From: Chloroflexota bacterium
GTDB taxonomy: Bacteria > Chloroflexota > Anaerolineae > Anaerolineales > UBA11579
DNA length: 64,000 nucleotides
Assembly: GCA_016191875.1 (NCBI GenBank)
Contig: JACPVG010000029.1
Coordinates: 373,516 to 437,515 of the forward strand
Reading direction: 5' to 3'
The notes under the pieces were generated by a model. It worked only from the letters and a program-made list of their open reading frames with translations. It was not told the DNA's origin and made no database searches. This document shows, one piece after another, positions 51,331 to 59,460 of this stretch; position 1 is the stretch's first letter; the number at the start of each line of letters is the position of its first letter. The translations under genes and the position numbers were made by a program.

Positions 51331-52593
51331 ATGGCCGCTACAGCCATGCCTAAGCACATCGACTACATTTCTCCGGCACGCCAGCGGGGAATGGGCATCA
51401 CCTTCTTGTTGATCGGATTGCTGATTGGCGTGTTCTTTGCCGGTTCCATTGGCGACGGTTCGATGACGACGTTTGTCATGACACCCGGCGGCTCCGCTAC
51501 TGTGTTGGCTGACCTAGTATTCACTACGCGTCCGGCCCTCAATATTCTTGCGACCATCTGCCTAGGGTTGGGGGCATTTCAACTCATACGGGGATTTGGG
51601 AGGCGCACGAACCTGGCGCTCAGTCTGGTGGCGGCCCTACTCATCTTTGGTTTTCTGAGCTGGATCGCCAGCGGCGGTTCGCTGAATCTGGCTGGCCTGC
51701 TACGCAGTATGGTCGTGCGCGCGGTGCCGATCGCGCTTGGCGCCTTTGCGGCGATGCTCAATGAACGTGCGGGTGTCGTCAATATCGCCATTGAAGGCAT
51801 GATGCTGATGGGCGCGATGGTTGGAGCTCTGGTGGGAAGTGTTTCCAATCTGTGGCTTGGACTGCTGGCCGCTGTCATTTCCGGGGCCTTAATGGCACTG
51901 ATTCATGGAATTCTATCGATAAGGTACAAGACCGATCAGATCATCTCCAGCACCATGTTGCTCATCTTTGCGACCGGTATGACATCCTTCATTTCAGCGC
52001 GATTCATGCAGAAGTATCAATATTTGAATAACCCTGGAATCTTCAAGACGTGGGCAATCCCCGGCTTATCGAAGATTCCAGTAATCGGCCCAATGTTCTT
52101 TGAGCACAACCTCTTCACTTATGCAATGTTCTTCTTTGTTATCGTTTTGCATGTTGCTTTGTTCTACACCCGCTGGGGGTTGCGATTGCGCTCGGTGGGT
52201 GAGCATCCCAAAGCGGCAGATACGCTGGGCATCAATGTGTTTCGGACCCGTTACATGGCTGTAATTCTGAGCGGGATGATGGCGGGATTTGCCGGGGCCT
52301 ACTTCACGCTCGGTTCGGTTGGCCGCTTTGACGAGGTGATGACGGCCGGACGCGGTTTTATCGGCCTGGCGGCGATGATCTTCGGAAACTGGACGCCTGT
52401 CGGCTCATTTGGCGCGGCCGTTCTGTTCGGGTTTGCCGATTCGTTGTCCGCAAAGCTGGGAATTCTGGGCGTGAGCCTGCCGTCCGAATTCTTGCTTATG
52501 GCGCCGTATCTGGCGACGATGATTGTACTAGCCGGCGTAGTCGGCCGCGGGAACATGCCTGCCGCGGACGGGAAACCTTACGAAAAAGAATAG
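51331..52593 (+). CDS. Nucleoside ABC importer permease 2
   Basis: 420 residues, about ten helices. NERAGVVNIAIEGMMLMGAM near residue 150 and GEHPKAADTLGINVFRTR near 290 match the second permease of BMP-type importers. ATG 51331 follows GGGAGGGAG and lies two bases after the previous stop. Ends with a short cytoplasmic tail. No further transporter gene follows. Confidence 0.92.
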   Translation: MAATAMPKHIDYISPARQRGMGITFLLIGLLIGVFFAGSIGDGSMTTFVMTPGGSATVLADLVFTTRPALNILATICLGLGAFQLIRGFGRRTNLALSLVAALLIFGFLSWIASGGSLNLAGLLRSMVVRAVPIALGAFAAMLNERAGVVNIAIEGMMLMGAMVGALVGSVSNLWLGLLAAVISGALMALIHGILSIRYKTDQIISSTMLLIFATGMTSFISARFMQKYQYLNNPGIFKTWAIPGLSKIPVIGPMFFEHNLFTYAMFFFVIVLHVALFYTRWGLRLRSVGEHPKAADTLGINVFRTRYMAVILSGMMAGFAGAYFTLGSVGRFDEVMTAGRGFIGLAAMIFGNWTPVGSFGAAVLFGFADSLSAKLGILGVSLPSEFLLMAPYLATMIVLAGVVGRGNMPAADGKPYEKE

Positions 52594-52685
52594 TTTCCAA
52601 GCCAGGGAAGGGGAGCCGCAAGCTGCCTCTTTGTTTTCGTCTGGCGACTCAAGTTAGAACTTACCTGGCGCTGTCTGATACTCCT

Positions 52686-53948
52686 GTGCACAAAGAACAA
52701 AGACCGAAAGTGCTCATCATCGGGGCGGGTTTCGCCGGCCTGGTGGCGGCCCGGAGACTGGCAGGCAAAGCCGTGGATGTAATACTGGTCGACCGGCACA
52801 ATTACCACACGTTTACTCCGCTGCTTTATCAGGTGGCGACCTGTGCGCTTGACCCGAGCGAAATCGCTTATCCGATTCGCGGCATCTTCAAGAATGCGGG
52901 AAACGTGTTCACGCTATTAGCCGAGGTCGTCGATATTCGGTTGGAGGAAAGGCGCGTTGCGCTGAAAACGAGCGCCCTGGAACGCTGGGAGACCTTTGAC
53001 TATCTGGTATTTGCCGCTGGAAGCCGGCCCTGGTACTTTGGCCGGGAGGATTTCAGCCGGCATGTATTCAACCTGCGCAGCCTTGAAGACGCGGTCGACC
53101 TTCGCAATCACATCCTGACGCAATTCGAGATCGCCGCCATGCAAGCCGATTCTGTTGAAACCAGATCTTGCCTTACGATTGTGGTGGTTGGAGGAGGACC
53201 GACTGGACTGGAAACCGCGGGGGCAGTGTTTGAGCTCTACAACCATGTGCTACGCCAGGAGTTTCCTTTGTATGATTTGAACGCCAGGGTGGTTCTGGTG
53301 GAAGCCATGGACCATCTCCTCGATCCCTATCCAGCGAAACTGCAGCAAGCGGCCGCAGATCAGCTCCGCTCACTGGGCGTAGAAGTTCGGTTGGGCGCAC
53401 GCGTGGATCAGGTAGGCGATGGGGTGGTGGCGTTGACGGATGGCGCGCGGATCGAAGCAAGAACAATCATCTGGTCAGCTGGCGTGCAGGCATCATCCCT
53501 GGCGCAGTTCCTGGATACACCGCAGCGCGCCGACGGCAGGGTGCCGGTGGAGGTAAATCTGGCGCTCAAAAACTACCCCAATGTATTTGTGGTGGGCGAT
53601 TCCGTCTATCTGGAGGATCCCCAGGGATGCCCTTATCCAATGATGATACCGCCGGCAATGCAACAGGGCGACATCGCCGCCCGCAACATCCTTGCCATGC
53701 TAGATGGCAGGCCGCAGATGGCCTTCAAATACAAAGACCGCGGTCTGATGGCGACCATTGGGCGCAGCCGGGCGGTGGCATGGCTTTACAACAGCTTGCC
53801 GCTGCAGGGCCCTCTCGCCTGGCTGGTGTGGCTGGTTTTCCACCTGTTGACGCTGCTGGGATTCCGAAATCGACTGAATGTCGTCGTCAACTGGGCGTGG
53901 AACTACCTGACGTATGACCGCGGTGTGCGAATTATTTTGTCACGTTGA
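52686..53948 (+). CDS. ndh: Type II NADH dehydrogenase (NDH-2)
   Basis: 420 residues from GTG 52686. VLIIGAGFAGLVAARRL near residue 9 binds FAD, VVVGGGPTGLETAGAVFEL near 160 binds NADH, and VFVVGDSVYLEDP near 300 completes the FAD site. PPAMQQGDIAARNI near 325 contains the quinone-site AQQ-type segment. A hydrophobic C-terminal stretch (about 360-395) gives membrane attachment. It transfers electrons from NADH to quinone without proton pumping. The end overlaps the convergent murJ by 17 bases. Confidence 0.9.
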   Translation: MHKEQRPKVLIIGAGFAGLVAARRLAGKAVDVILVDRHNYHTFTPLLYQVATCALDPSEIAYPIRGIFKNAGNVFTLLAEVVDIRLEERRVALKTSALERWETFDYLVFAAGSRPWYFGREDFSRHVFNLRSLEDAVDLRNHILTQFEIAAMQADSVETRSCLTIVVVGGGPTGLETAGAVFELYNHVLRQEFPLYDLNARVVLVEAMDHLLDPYPAKLQQAAADQLRSLGVEVRLGARVDQVGDGVVALTDGARIEARTIIWSAGVQASSLAQFLDTPQRADGRVPVEVNLALKNYPNVFVVGDSVYLEDPQGCPYPMMIPPAMQQGDIAARNILAMLDGRPQMAFKYKDRGLMATIGRSRAVAWLYNSLPLQGPLAWLVWLVFHLLTLLGFRNRLNVVVNWAWNYLTYDRGVRIILSR

Positions 53949-55506
53949 CGGACTGGGCGGAGTATTCAGGGTCGGCTCGCTCACCGAGCCGCATCAGACC
54001 CTTCAACTCGGGCCAGATGAAAGGCAGCGCCAGCGCCCCGCCAGCCAGAAGCAGCGCCGCCGCGGCTGCTCCGAGCGTAAACGTTCCCAGCCCGCCATCC
54101 GGCAATGCGCGAAGTGCAAGATAGATCAGCCCGGCCCCCAATGCGCTGCCGGCCAAGACGCGTTTCAGGGTGCTGGCAACTTGAAACATGCTCCCAAGCC
54201 GCCTGTTCAACAACCACAGCAGCGCGAGCGCTTCAAGCGTGAACACGATGGAATTGGTAAGCGCGATACCAACAAACCCGATTTGGCGCGAGAGCAGTAC
54301 CGCCAGAATCATGTAAGCAGTTGAATTCAGCGCCGCGGCGATTAAAGGGGTCTTGGCGTCCTGCTGCGAATAAAAGGCGCGCGCCCCAATTTCAAGCAGG
54401 GCGTGACCGGTCAACCCCAGCAAGTATGTCCGGGTTGCCAGCACCACCGTCTCCGTATCAGCAGGGTCAAAGTTGAAGGCGGCCTGGACCAGTGGACGCA
54501 CCGCCGCGGCCAGGAGCAGTCCGGCCGGAATGGTGAGGGCAAGGACTGCATTGACCGCGCCGTTCAGCGTCCGCTTGTACGCGGATAGGTTCTTTTCGGC
54601 GAAAAGTTCGGAAATCGTGGGCAGCAGAGTGATGGCTATCGCTGTGCCAAGCAGGGTCTCAGGAACCTGCATAATGAACCATCCGAGATTAAGCGCCGTA
54701 ACGGCACCTTCTCCCATCCTGGAGGCAAGATTATCGCGTACGATGAAGAACATCTGGATAAAGAACATCGTGGCTATTCGCGGCGCCAGCAGATGAAGTA
54801 CATGGGTTACCCCCGGATGCCGCACATTGACCTGTGCAGTCCACCGGAACCCATAACGAATGAGGCCAGGGAGCTGGATGCCCAGATGCAGGACCGCGCC
54901 GATGATCACGCCGTAGACCAGGCCGTGGATGCCCAGCCCCATTCGGTCGGCCAACACCAACGCGCCAAAGATCTGGCCGACATTGTAGAGCCCAGGCGCC
55001 AGGGCAGGCAGAAGGAAATGCTGGTTGGCCTGCAGGCTGGCCATGATCAGACCGCTGAGCGAGAAAATCATGATCGCCACCAGGTCCAATCGCATAAGTT
55101 CGACCGTTAGGGACTGCTGTTCGGGCGGAAAACCCGGCACGATAACGGTTCGTACTAGTACAGGAGCGAGAAGGGCGACCACAATCGCAAGTAGCCCTGT
55201 CACGATGAAGGCCAGGTTAATGATGCGGGAGAACAAATCCCAGGCGGCGGCCCGTCCCCTGGTCTGAAGATATTGAGAGAGGACGGGGATGAGCGCCACG
55301 CCCAGCGCGCCCCCGGAGATCAGCGCAGAGAGCAGGTCCGGGATGTTGTTAGCGGCATTGAAGACGTCGAGTTCGTACGACAAGCCGAACAGTCGGTTGA
55401 CGATGAGAGTCCGGACGAAACCGATGACCTTGTCCAACCCGAAAAATGCGGAGACTATCAGGGAGGAGCGAGCGAAGTGAGACAGCCGGAAGCGGGGGAT
55501 TCTCAT
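53932..55506 (-). CDS. murJ: Lipid II flippase MurJ (MviN family)
   Basis: 524 residues with 14 predicted helices. The N-terminal DKVIGFVRTLIVNRLFG and AANNIPDLLSALISGGALGVALIPVL stretches are typical of MurJ, as is RAFYSQQDAKTPLIAA near 370. It moves lipid II across the membrane for peptidoglycan synthesis. A TAAAAT element (plus 55519-55524) lies 12 bases before the ATG, giving a very short leader with no obvious ribosome binding site. Confidence 0.9.
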   Translation of the reverse strand: MRIPRFRLSHFARSSLIVSAFFGLDKVIGFVRTLIVNRLFGLSYELDVFNAANNIPDLLSALISGGALGVALIPVLSQYLQTRGRAAAWDLFSRIINLAFIVTGLLAIVVALLAPVLVRTVIVPGFPPEQQSLTVELMRLDLVAIMIFSLSGLIMASLQANQHFLLPALAPGLYNVGQIFGALVLADRMGLGIHGLVYGVIIGAVLHLGIQLPGLIRYGFRWTAQVNVRHPGVTHVLHLLAPRIATMFFIQMFFIVRDNLASRMGEGAVTALNLGWFIMQVPETLLGTAIAITLLPTISELFAEKNLSAYKRTLNGAVNAVLALTIPAGLLLAAAVRPLVQAAFNFDPADTETVVLATRTYLLGLTGHALLEIGARAFYSQQDAKTPLIAAALNSTAYMILAVLLSRQIGFVGIALTNSIVFTLEALALLWLLNRRLGSMFQVASTLKRVLAGSALGAGLIYLALRALPDGGLGTFTLGAAAAALLLAGGALALPFIWPELKGLMRLGERADPEYSAQSVNVTK

Positions 55507-55535
55507 AAGGCAGACGCGATTTTATCACGCCTGCT

Positions 55536-55970
55536 TTACAGGGAATTACTGCGCATAGCTGAAGAGCCGGACTTGTTGAGCAAGAGGAGTGAAGAGGCGA
55601 GGGCCACGGCGCCCAACGCCGCAGTACCTGCCTGGGCCGGCTGGAACAGATACCAAAGCCCCATCAGCGCCATGCTCGCGCTGAGGTAATGCAGGGTCAA
55701 TCGTGGCGTAAGCCAGGATAAGACTCCTGGGAAACCCCCAAAGCGCATATGCAGATAGCCTGCGGCGATCAGTCCCCATAGCAGCCAGCGCACAGGCAGG
55801 GGCAGCAGAATTGGAGCCAGCCAAATGAAAAGCAACAGCGGAGCTATAAGGCGTTTGGGTACTGGCAATCGGGATTGGGAGATCAGCGCGGCAAGGGAGA
55901 GAAGGCCGCTATGCACGACTATCAGAAGCACCTGAGGTATCAGATCGAGGACGCCGGGGAACCCTTGCAT
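55536..55970 (-). CDS. Small polytopic membrane protein, unknown
   Basis: 144 residues, mostly hydrophobic, with four or five helices (about 10-30, 40-60, 63-80, 88-108, 113-130). No motif or family recognised. It lies 29 bases upstream of murJ on the same strand and downstream of the CopD-like gene. Nearly the whole sequence is Leu/Ala-rich, so family placement needs a profile search. Confidence 0.55.
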   Translation of the reverse strand: MQGFPGVLDLIPQVLLIVVHSGLLSLAALISQSRLPVPKRLIAPLLLFIWLAPILLPLPVRWLLWGLIAAGYLHMRFGGFPGVLSWLTPRLTLHYLSASMALMGLWYLFQPAQAGTAALGAVALASSLLLLNKSGSSAMRSNSL

Positions 55971-56003
55971 GCCTGTTTGCGTGCAAGAGCTATGCCCGGT
56001 GTT

Positions 56004-56510
56004 TCAGGCCACGCGGGCGACGGCAGTAAAGACCAGAACCAGGATGGCCAGCAGGAGGTTGATCCATATCAATTGTCTGATACGGGCCTGATGTGTACAC
56101 GGGTTGACCTTCGGGTTGGCGTGTGCCTTGAGAAAGAGCGCCCGTTCAAGTTCGGGGGCCACGCGCCACGTCTGAAAAGCGCTTGTGCCCAGGATGCCGA
56201 GAAAAGCAATGTGCTTGAGCAGGATGGCGGTCGCCCAGCGGTTTTCGATGGAGAGGAAACCGCCATAGTTGGGATTGGCGCTCATTTGTATCAACCCGGT
56301 AGCGGTCAGAACAGTCAGACTCAACCAGCCAACTGGATCCATGCGCCGATTGATCTTGTGAACAAGTCTGTAGAATTCGTCGGGCGGGAGTGCTTTCTCA
56401 AGAATCGGATAGAGTACCAGTCCGAGGAGAAGAATGCCCCCGATCCAGGCAGCCGTGGCGAGCATGTGAAGCCAGTATGAAATTGCGAGCGCCAGCTCGG
56501 GTGTCTCCAT
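56004..56510 (-). CDS. CopD/copper-resistance D-like four-helix membrane protein
   Basis: 168 residues from ATG 56510. Four helices, with a conserved His in YWLHMLATAAWIGG near residue 12, a second His in ILLKHIAFLGILG near 95, and a loop LVHKINRRMDPVGW. This His-in-helix pattern is seen in CopD and related heme- or copper-associated membrane proteins (DUF2269/CopD). No copper-resistance genes are next to it. It follows the TPR-like gene by 13 bases. Confidence 0.65.
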   Translation of the reverse strand: METPELALAISYWLHMLATAAWIGGILLLGLVLYPILEKALPPDEFYRLVHKINRRMDPVGWLSLTVLTATGLIQMSANPNYGGFLSIENRWATAILLKHIAFLGILGTSAFQTWRVAPELERALFLKAHANPKVNPCTHQARIRQLIWINLLLAILVLVFTAVARVA

Positions 56511-56523
56511 GAGACTCCGAACC

Positions 56524-57525
56524 CTAATCGTCTTCCTGGTCGAGCTCACATTTTGTGTATGCGTATTCGGCCGTAGGCTGAACTGTGGGATCGATGGGGG
56601 CGTACTGGGCGGCCTGAATGTACAGGGCATTGGCCTCGCACCAGCTTTTCTGCCCCAGCAACAAATCGGCCTGCACGATGAGGACGAAGGAGTACTCGAT
56701 CTGGGCGGTCGCCAGGCGAGAGCCTGCTGAGAAGCCCGTCGAATCGCTCAGGTTTGGCACGCCTGCGACCACATAGCCGAAATAGGTCACCACCTCTGAC
56801 CAGTCGATCTCCCAGAAACTGGCGCCGGTGATGTACCACTCGGCCCACTGCCGATAATTCTGGGCCTCGACATCCAGCGGACCAAAGATCTCGGCCCGGT
56901 TCAGGTCGAAGATGCCGCCTTCGAGATTTCCTTCGATCTGGATGCGGTAAATGCCGCGCCCGCGATATGCCGTGTAATACATTCCATCCACTTCAACGGC
57001 CCGGTAACTTGGGTCTGCCTTCCGAATCGTATCCAGTGTGTCGAGCAAACTCGTCCAGTTCTGGCTATTGCGAAGTGCTAGGGCCTGCTGGAACAACTCC
57101 TCCACGTCACGTAGATCCGGCGTAGGGGTGAGGGTGGCGGTGGGTACCGCGGTGGGAGTAGCCGTCGATTGAATGGCGATCAAGATCTGCGCGAGCAGGT
57201 CCTCAGCGCCCGGATACCCCGGATTTTTCTGGATGACGTACTCAATCCGCTGGCGGGCGGCCTCAAAATTGCCGGCGGCGTAATCCTGCTTGGCGCGTTC
57301 AAACTGGTTGATGACTTCAATGGCGGTTTGGAGGGTAGCCTGGACAACCCGGTTGCGGATGCCAGATTGGTAACCGCCGGCTATGCCAAGCCCTGCGATG
57401 ACAAGGAAGATGCCGATGCCGCCAATGATGCCGCGCTTCAAGGTACGCCCGGGCGGAGCTGGGTCATCACCCAGGGCGCGGTCGGGCGCGCTCGGCGAGG
57501 TTTGATCAAGATTTGGATTGGCCAT
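56524..57525 (-). CDS. Membrane-anchored TPR-like protein
   Basis: 333 residues. A cytoplasmic Pro/Asp-rich start, one membrane helix (about 32-52), then helical repeats (FERAKQDYAAGNFEAARQRIEYV; ELFQQALALRNSQNW) separated by a Thr/Pro linker. The C-terminal part also has a repeat-like helix pair ending in KCELDQEDD. This fits TPR scaffold proteins common in Chloroflexota. TATAAT on the minus strand (plus 57533-57538) ends seven bases before the ATG, with no ribosome binding site: probably leaderless. Function unknown. Confidence 0.7.
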   Translation of the reverse strand: MANPNLDQTSPSAPDRALGDDPAPPGRTLKRGIIGGIGIFLVIAGLGIAGGYQSGIRNRVVQATLQTAIEVINQFERAKQDYAAGNFEAARQRIEYVIQKNPGYPGAEDLLAQILIAIQSTATPTAVPTATLTPTPDLRDVEELFQQALALRNSQNWTSLLDTLDTIRKADPSYRAVEVDGMYYTAYRGRGIYRIQIEGNLEGGIFDLNRAEIFGPLDVEAQNYRQWAEWYITGASFWEIDWSEVVTYFGYVVAGVPNLSDSTGFSAGSRLATAQIEYSFVLIVQADLLLGQKSWCEANALYIQAAQYAPIDPTVQPTAEYAYTKCELDQEDD

Positions 57526-57582
57526 GAACGGGATTATACCTGTCTGCGAGGGCCCGGCTGCAAAGCGGCCGGCGACAGGGAA

Positions 57583-57607
57583 CACAAAAAACTGCCCGGG
57601 GGCAGTT
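57583..57607 (-). terminator. Intrinsic terminator after the anti-sigma gene
   Basis: On the minus strand AACTGCCC and GGGCAGTT form a stem with a tight CC centre, followed directly by TTTTTTG. It lies 16 bases after the anti-sigma stop and closes the FHA-sigma operon. Confidence 0.75.
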
Positions 57608-57622
57608 GTGTGTCAGGCGGGT

Positions 57623-57898
57623 TCACGTCGCCGCCGACTTGAGGGCTTCCAACAGGGCCAAGAACTCCTCGTGGCAGTTGCCGCACACTTTAAGGTGATG
57701 TTCCACAAGGGGCATCACCTTCTCTGGGTCTTCGCCCGCTACCAACATATCAACGAAGCGATCGACCTCAGCAAAACAGGTCTCGCAACCGATCTCATCG
57801 GCGCGTGTCAGCGCAATCTTGGTGATGATCTTCTCGAGGGTTTCTTTGTGGATTCGCATACCGGCGTCTTGGACGACTACTAGACGTATTTTCCGCAT
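57623..57898 (-). CDS. Soluble zinc-type anti-sigma factor (ZAS-like)
   Basis: 91 residues with no membrane helix. EHHLKVCGNCHEEF near residue 67 shows the H-x3-C-x2-C zinc motif of ZAS anti-sigma factors, and an upstream CETC near 38 could complete the site. It starts ten bases after the ECF sigma gene, the usual sigma then anti-sigma order. A second ATG at 57859 is possible. The soluble ZAS form can be redox-sensitive, as in RsrA, but that is an inference here. Confidence 0.75.
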   Translation of the reverse strand: MRKIRLVVVQDAGMRIHKETLEKIITKIALTRADEIGCETCFAEVDRFVDMLVAGEDPEKVMPLVEHHLKVCGNCHEEFLALLEALKSAAT

Positions 57899-57908
57899 AC
57901 CTTCTTAC

Positions 57909-58562
57909 TCATGGTTTTTCGAACGTGGCCAGAACATCGGCTGCGGTAAGACCAAGTTTTTCTTCCAGCCGCTTCTGGAGCCGCTGTCGGGCGTCGTGAA
58001 TCAATTTGTAGAGCGCATTCCGGTTGGTGCCCATTCGCCGGGCGACTTCATCAAGAGGCATTCCGCCCTGAACGACAGCGAGCAGGGCGGTGCGCTGTCG
58101 TTCAGTGAGCTCCGTCTCGATCAACTCTAGAATGAGCGCCATCAGGTCGCGCTGGGTGACATCCGCTTCAGGCGCGGCGTTCGGGTCGGAGAGGAATGAG
58201 GGCGTAAAGTCATTTCCGTTAGGAGTTTCGAGCAGGTCCTGGAGAGAGACATCCTTCCAGCGGCGGCGGCGGAGCTCGGTAAACGCAACGTGGACGGCGA
58301 TCTTCTGGGCCCAGGTGGTGAACCGGCTTTCTCCTCTAAACGATTCGAGACCGTCCAGGATCTTCATCAAAGCCTCCTGGGCGAAATCGTCCACCGCGGC
58401 GTCCAGGTCCTGGTCGATGCGGGTCGCCAAAGTGGCTCTCAGCCCGCGCATCAGGTGCTCGCGCAGATCCGCCAGAGCGGACTCCGATGGGGGAGGGCGC
58501 AGCGCTTCAAGCCATTCAGCGTTCGTACGAGCAGACAAAGTCAGCCTGTTGGACGCCTTCAA
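57909..58562 (-). CDS. ECF-type RNA polymerase sigma factor
   Basis: 217 residues if started at TTG 58562, which overlaps the FHA stop (TTGA); a TTG at 58586 would add eight. Region 2 is DLDAAVDDFAQEALMKILDGLESFRGESRFTTWAQKIAVH (split: VDDFAQEALMKIL and RFTTWAQKIA), and region 4 is ELTERQRTALLAVVQGGMPLDEVARRMGTNRNALYKLIHDARQRLQ (HTH: LDEVARRMGTNRNALYK). The downstream neighbour is its likely anti-sigma factor. Two FHA proteins upstream suggest control by phosphothreonine signals. Confidence 0.88.
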   Translation of the reverse strand: MKASNRLTLSARTNAEWLEALRPPPSESALADLREHLMRGLRATLATRIDQDLDAAVDDFAQEALMKILDGLESFRGESRFTTWAQKIAVHVAFTELRRRRWKDVSLQDLLETPNGNDFTPSFLSDPNAAPEADVTQRDLMALILELIETELTERQRTALLAVVQGGMPLDEVARRMGTNRNALYKLIHDARQRLQKRLEEKLGLTAADVLATFEKP

Positions 58563-58954
58563 TCCGAGTTGTCGTCCAGGCGCCAAATCGGCTTGTTCTC
58601 TCGAATCGTGGGCTCTTCGTCCGGGGAAGGTGGGAATAATGGGCCGGTGCTTCGTGCCGAGCGGCTCTCCAGTTGGGGGGCATCCTGTACAAACACGATT
58701 GGCGTGCCGGCAAGCAAAATGCTGTCGCCGGAGTGCAGTGTGGATTGACTTATTCGCTTCCCGTTCAGGTAGGTTCCGCCTGTCGAGCCGAGATCGTGGA
58801 GTGTGAAGATATCCTCAGAGCGTGTTATTTCGGCATGAATGCGTGAGACGGTTGGTTCCTGGATGACGATATTCGCTTCGAGGCTTCGCCCAATTGTCAG
58901 GGGCGATGAATTTATGGGATAGACCTGCGTATTCACAATCAGGTAGGCGGGCAT
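58559..58954 (-). CDS. FHA-domain protein 2
   Basis: 131 residues from ATG 58954. The FHA core is complete: LTIGRSLEANIVI near residue 20, VSRIHAEITR near 40 (Ser/Arg/His that contact phosphothreonine), LHDLGSTGGTYLNGKRI near 58. A Pro/Ser-rich tail follows. The ATG shares one base with the stop of FHA protein 1 (TGATG). No effector domain is attached, so it is an adaptor. No Ser/Thr kinase is in the window. Confidence 0.88.
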   Translation of the reverse strand: MPAYLIVNTQVYPINSSPLTIGRSLEANIVIQEPTVSRIHAEITRSEDIFTLHDLGSTGGTYLNGKRISQSTLHSGDSILLAGTPIVFVQDAPQLESRSARSTGPLFPPSPDEEPTIRENKPIWRLDDNSD

Positions 58955-59319
58955 CAAAAGCCTTCGGTGGTCTGGTTTGAGGCCAGGGGATGCGTCTGTG
59001 GATCGATCACAAACATGATCGGTGTGTTGGCGATGAGAATCATGTCCCCAGAATATAGCGAGACCGGATTCTTCACCGGCTTGTTGTTCAAGAGCGTTCC
59101 GCTTGTAGAACCAAGATCCGTAAGCACGAAGCGTCCCTTTTGCCATTCAATCTGAGCGTGGCGACGAGAGACCAGAGAATCACCAATGACCAGATCGTTG
59201 TCAAGTTGCCTGCCGATAGTTATCAGATCACTGGCAATCGGAAAGACGTGGTTCTGAATCAACATGAATGCCCCAGCAGGAAATGTTACCGCAGGGGTCT
59301 GGAGTTCGCCCGTTGTCAC
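58954..59319 (-). CDS. FHA-domain protein 1
   Basis: 121 residues from GTG 59319, with GAGG five bases upstream; an ATG at 59265 would align better with its paralogue. FHA core: ITIGRQLDNDLVIGDSLVSRRHAQIEW near 35-60 and LTDLGSTSGTLLNNKPV near 70. The two FHA proteins share the closing stretch ILLAGTPIVFV/ILIANTPIMFV, so they are tandem duplicates. TATAAT (plus 59363-59368) lies upstream without a convincing -35. Confidence 0.87.
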   Translation of the reverse strand: MTTGELQTPAVTFPAGAFMLIQNHVFPIASDLITIGRQLDNDLVIGDSLVSRRHAQIEWQKGRFVLTDLGSTSGTLLNNKPVKNPVSLYSGDMILIANTPIMFVIDPQTHPLASNQTTEGF

Positions 59320-59460
59320 GATATCCTCGTCAAGAGTAGACCGTTCGCGCTAGCTACTCTGAATTATACAACAATCAAGCCGAAGAGCCGCCTGCATTGC
59401 GGGCAGCTCTTTGAGGTCTCACCGTCGCGGCGCCGGCCCGCGGATGTATTGCGCTAGGCG
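59320..59460. other. Intergenic stretch with a hairpin after the DUF4173 gene
   Basis: AAGAGCCGCCTGC and GCGGGCAGCTCTT (about 59382-59413) form a 12-bp stem with one mismatch. On the minus strand it follows the DUF4173 stop and may end that transcript. No T-run follows. Confidence 0.35.

Noticed and set aside
59340..59370. TATAAT at 59363-59368 as the FHA operon promoter
   Set aside because: No -35 box at a proper distance; kept only as a note in the FHA entry.
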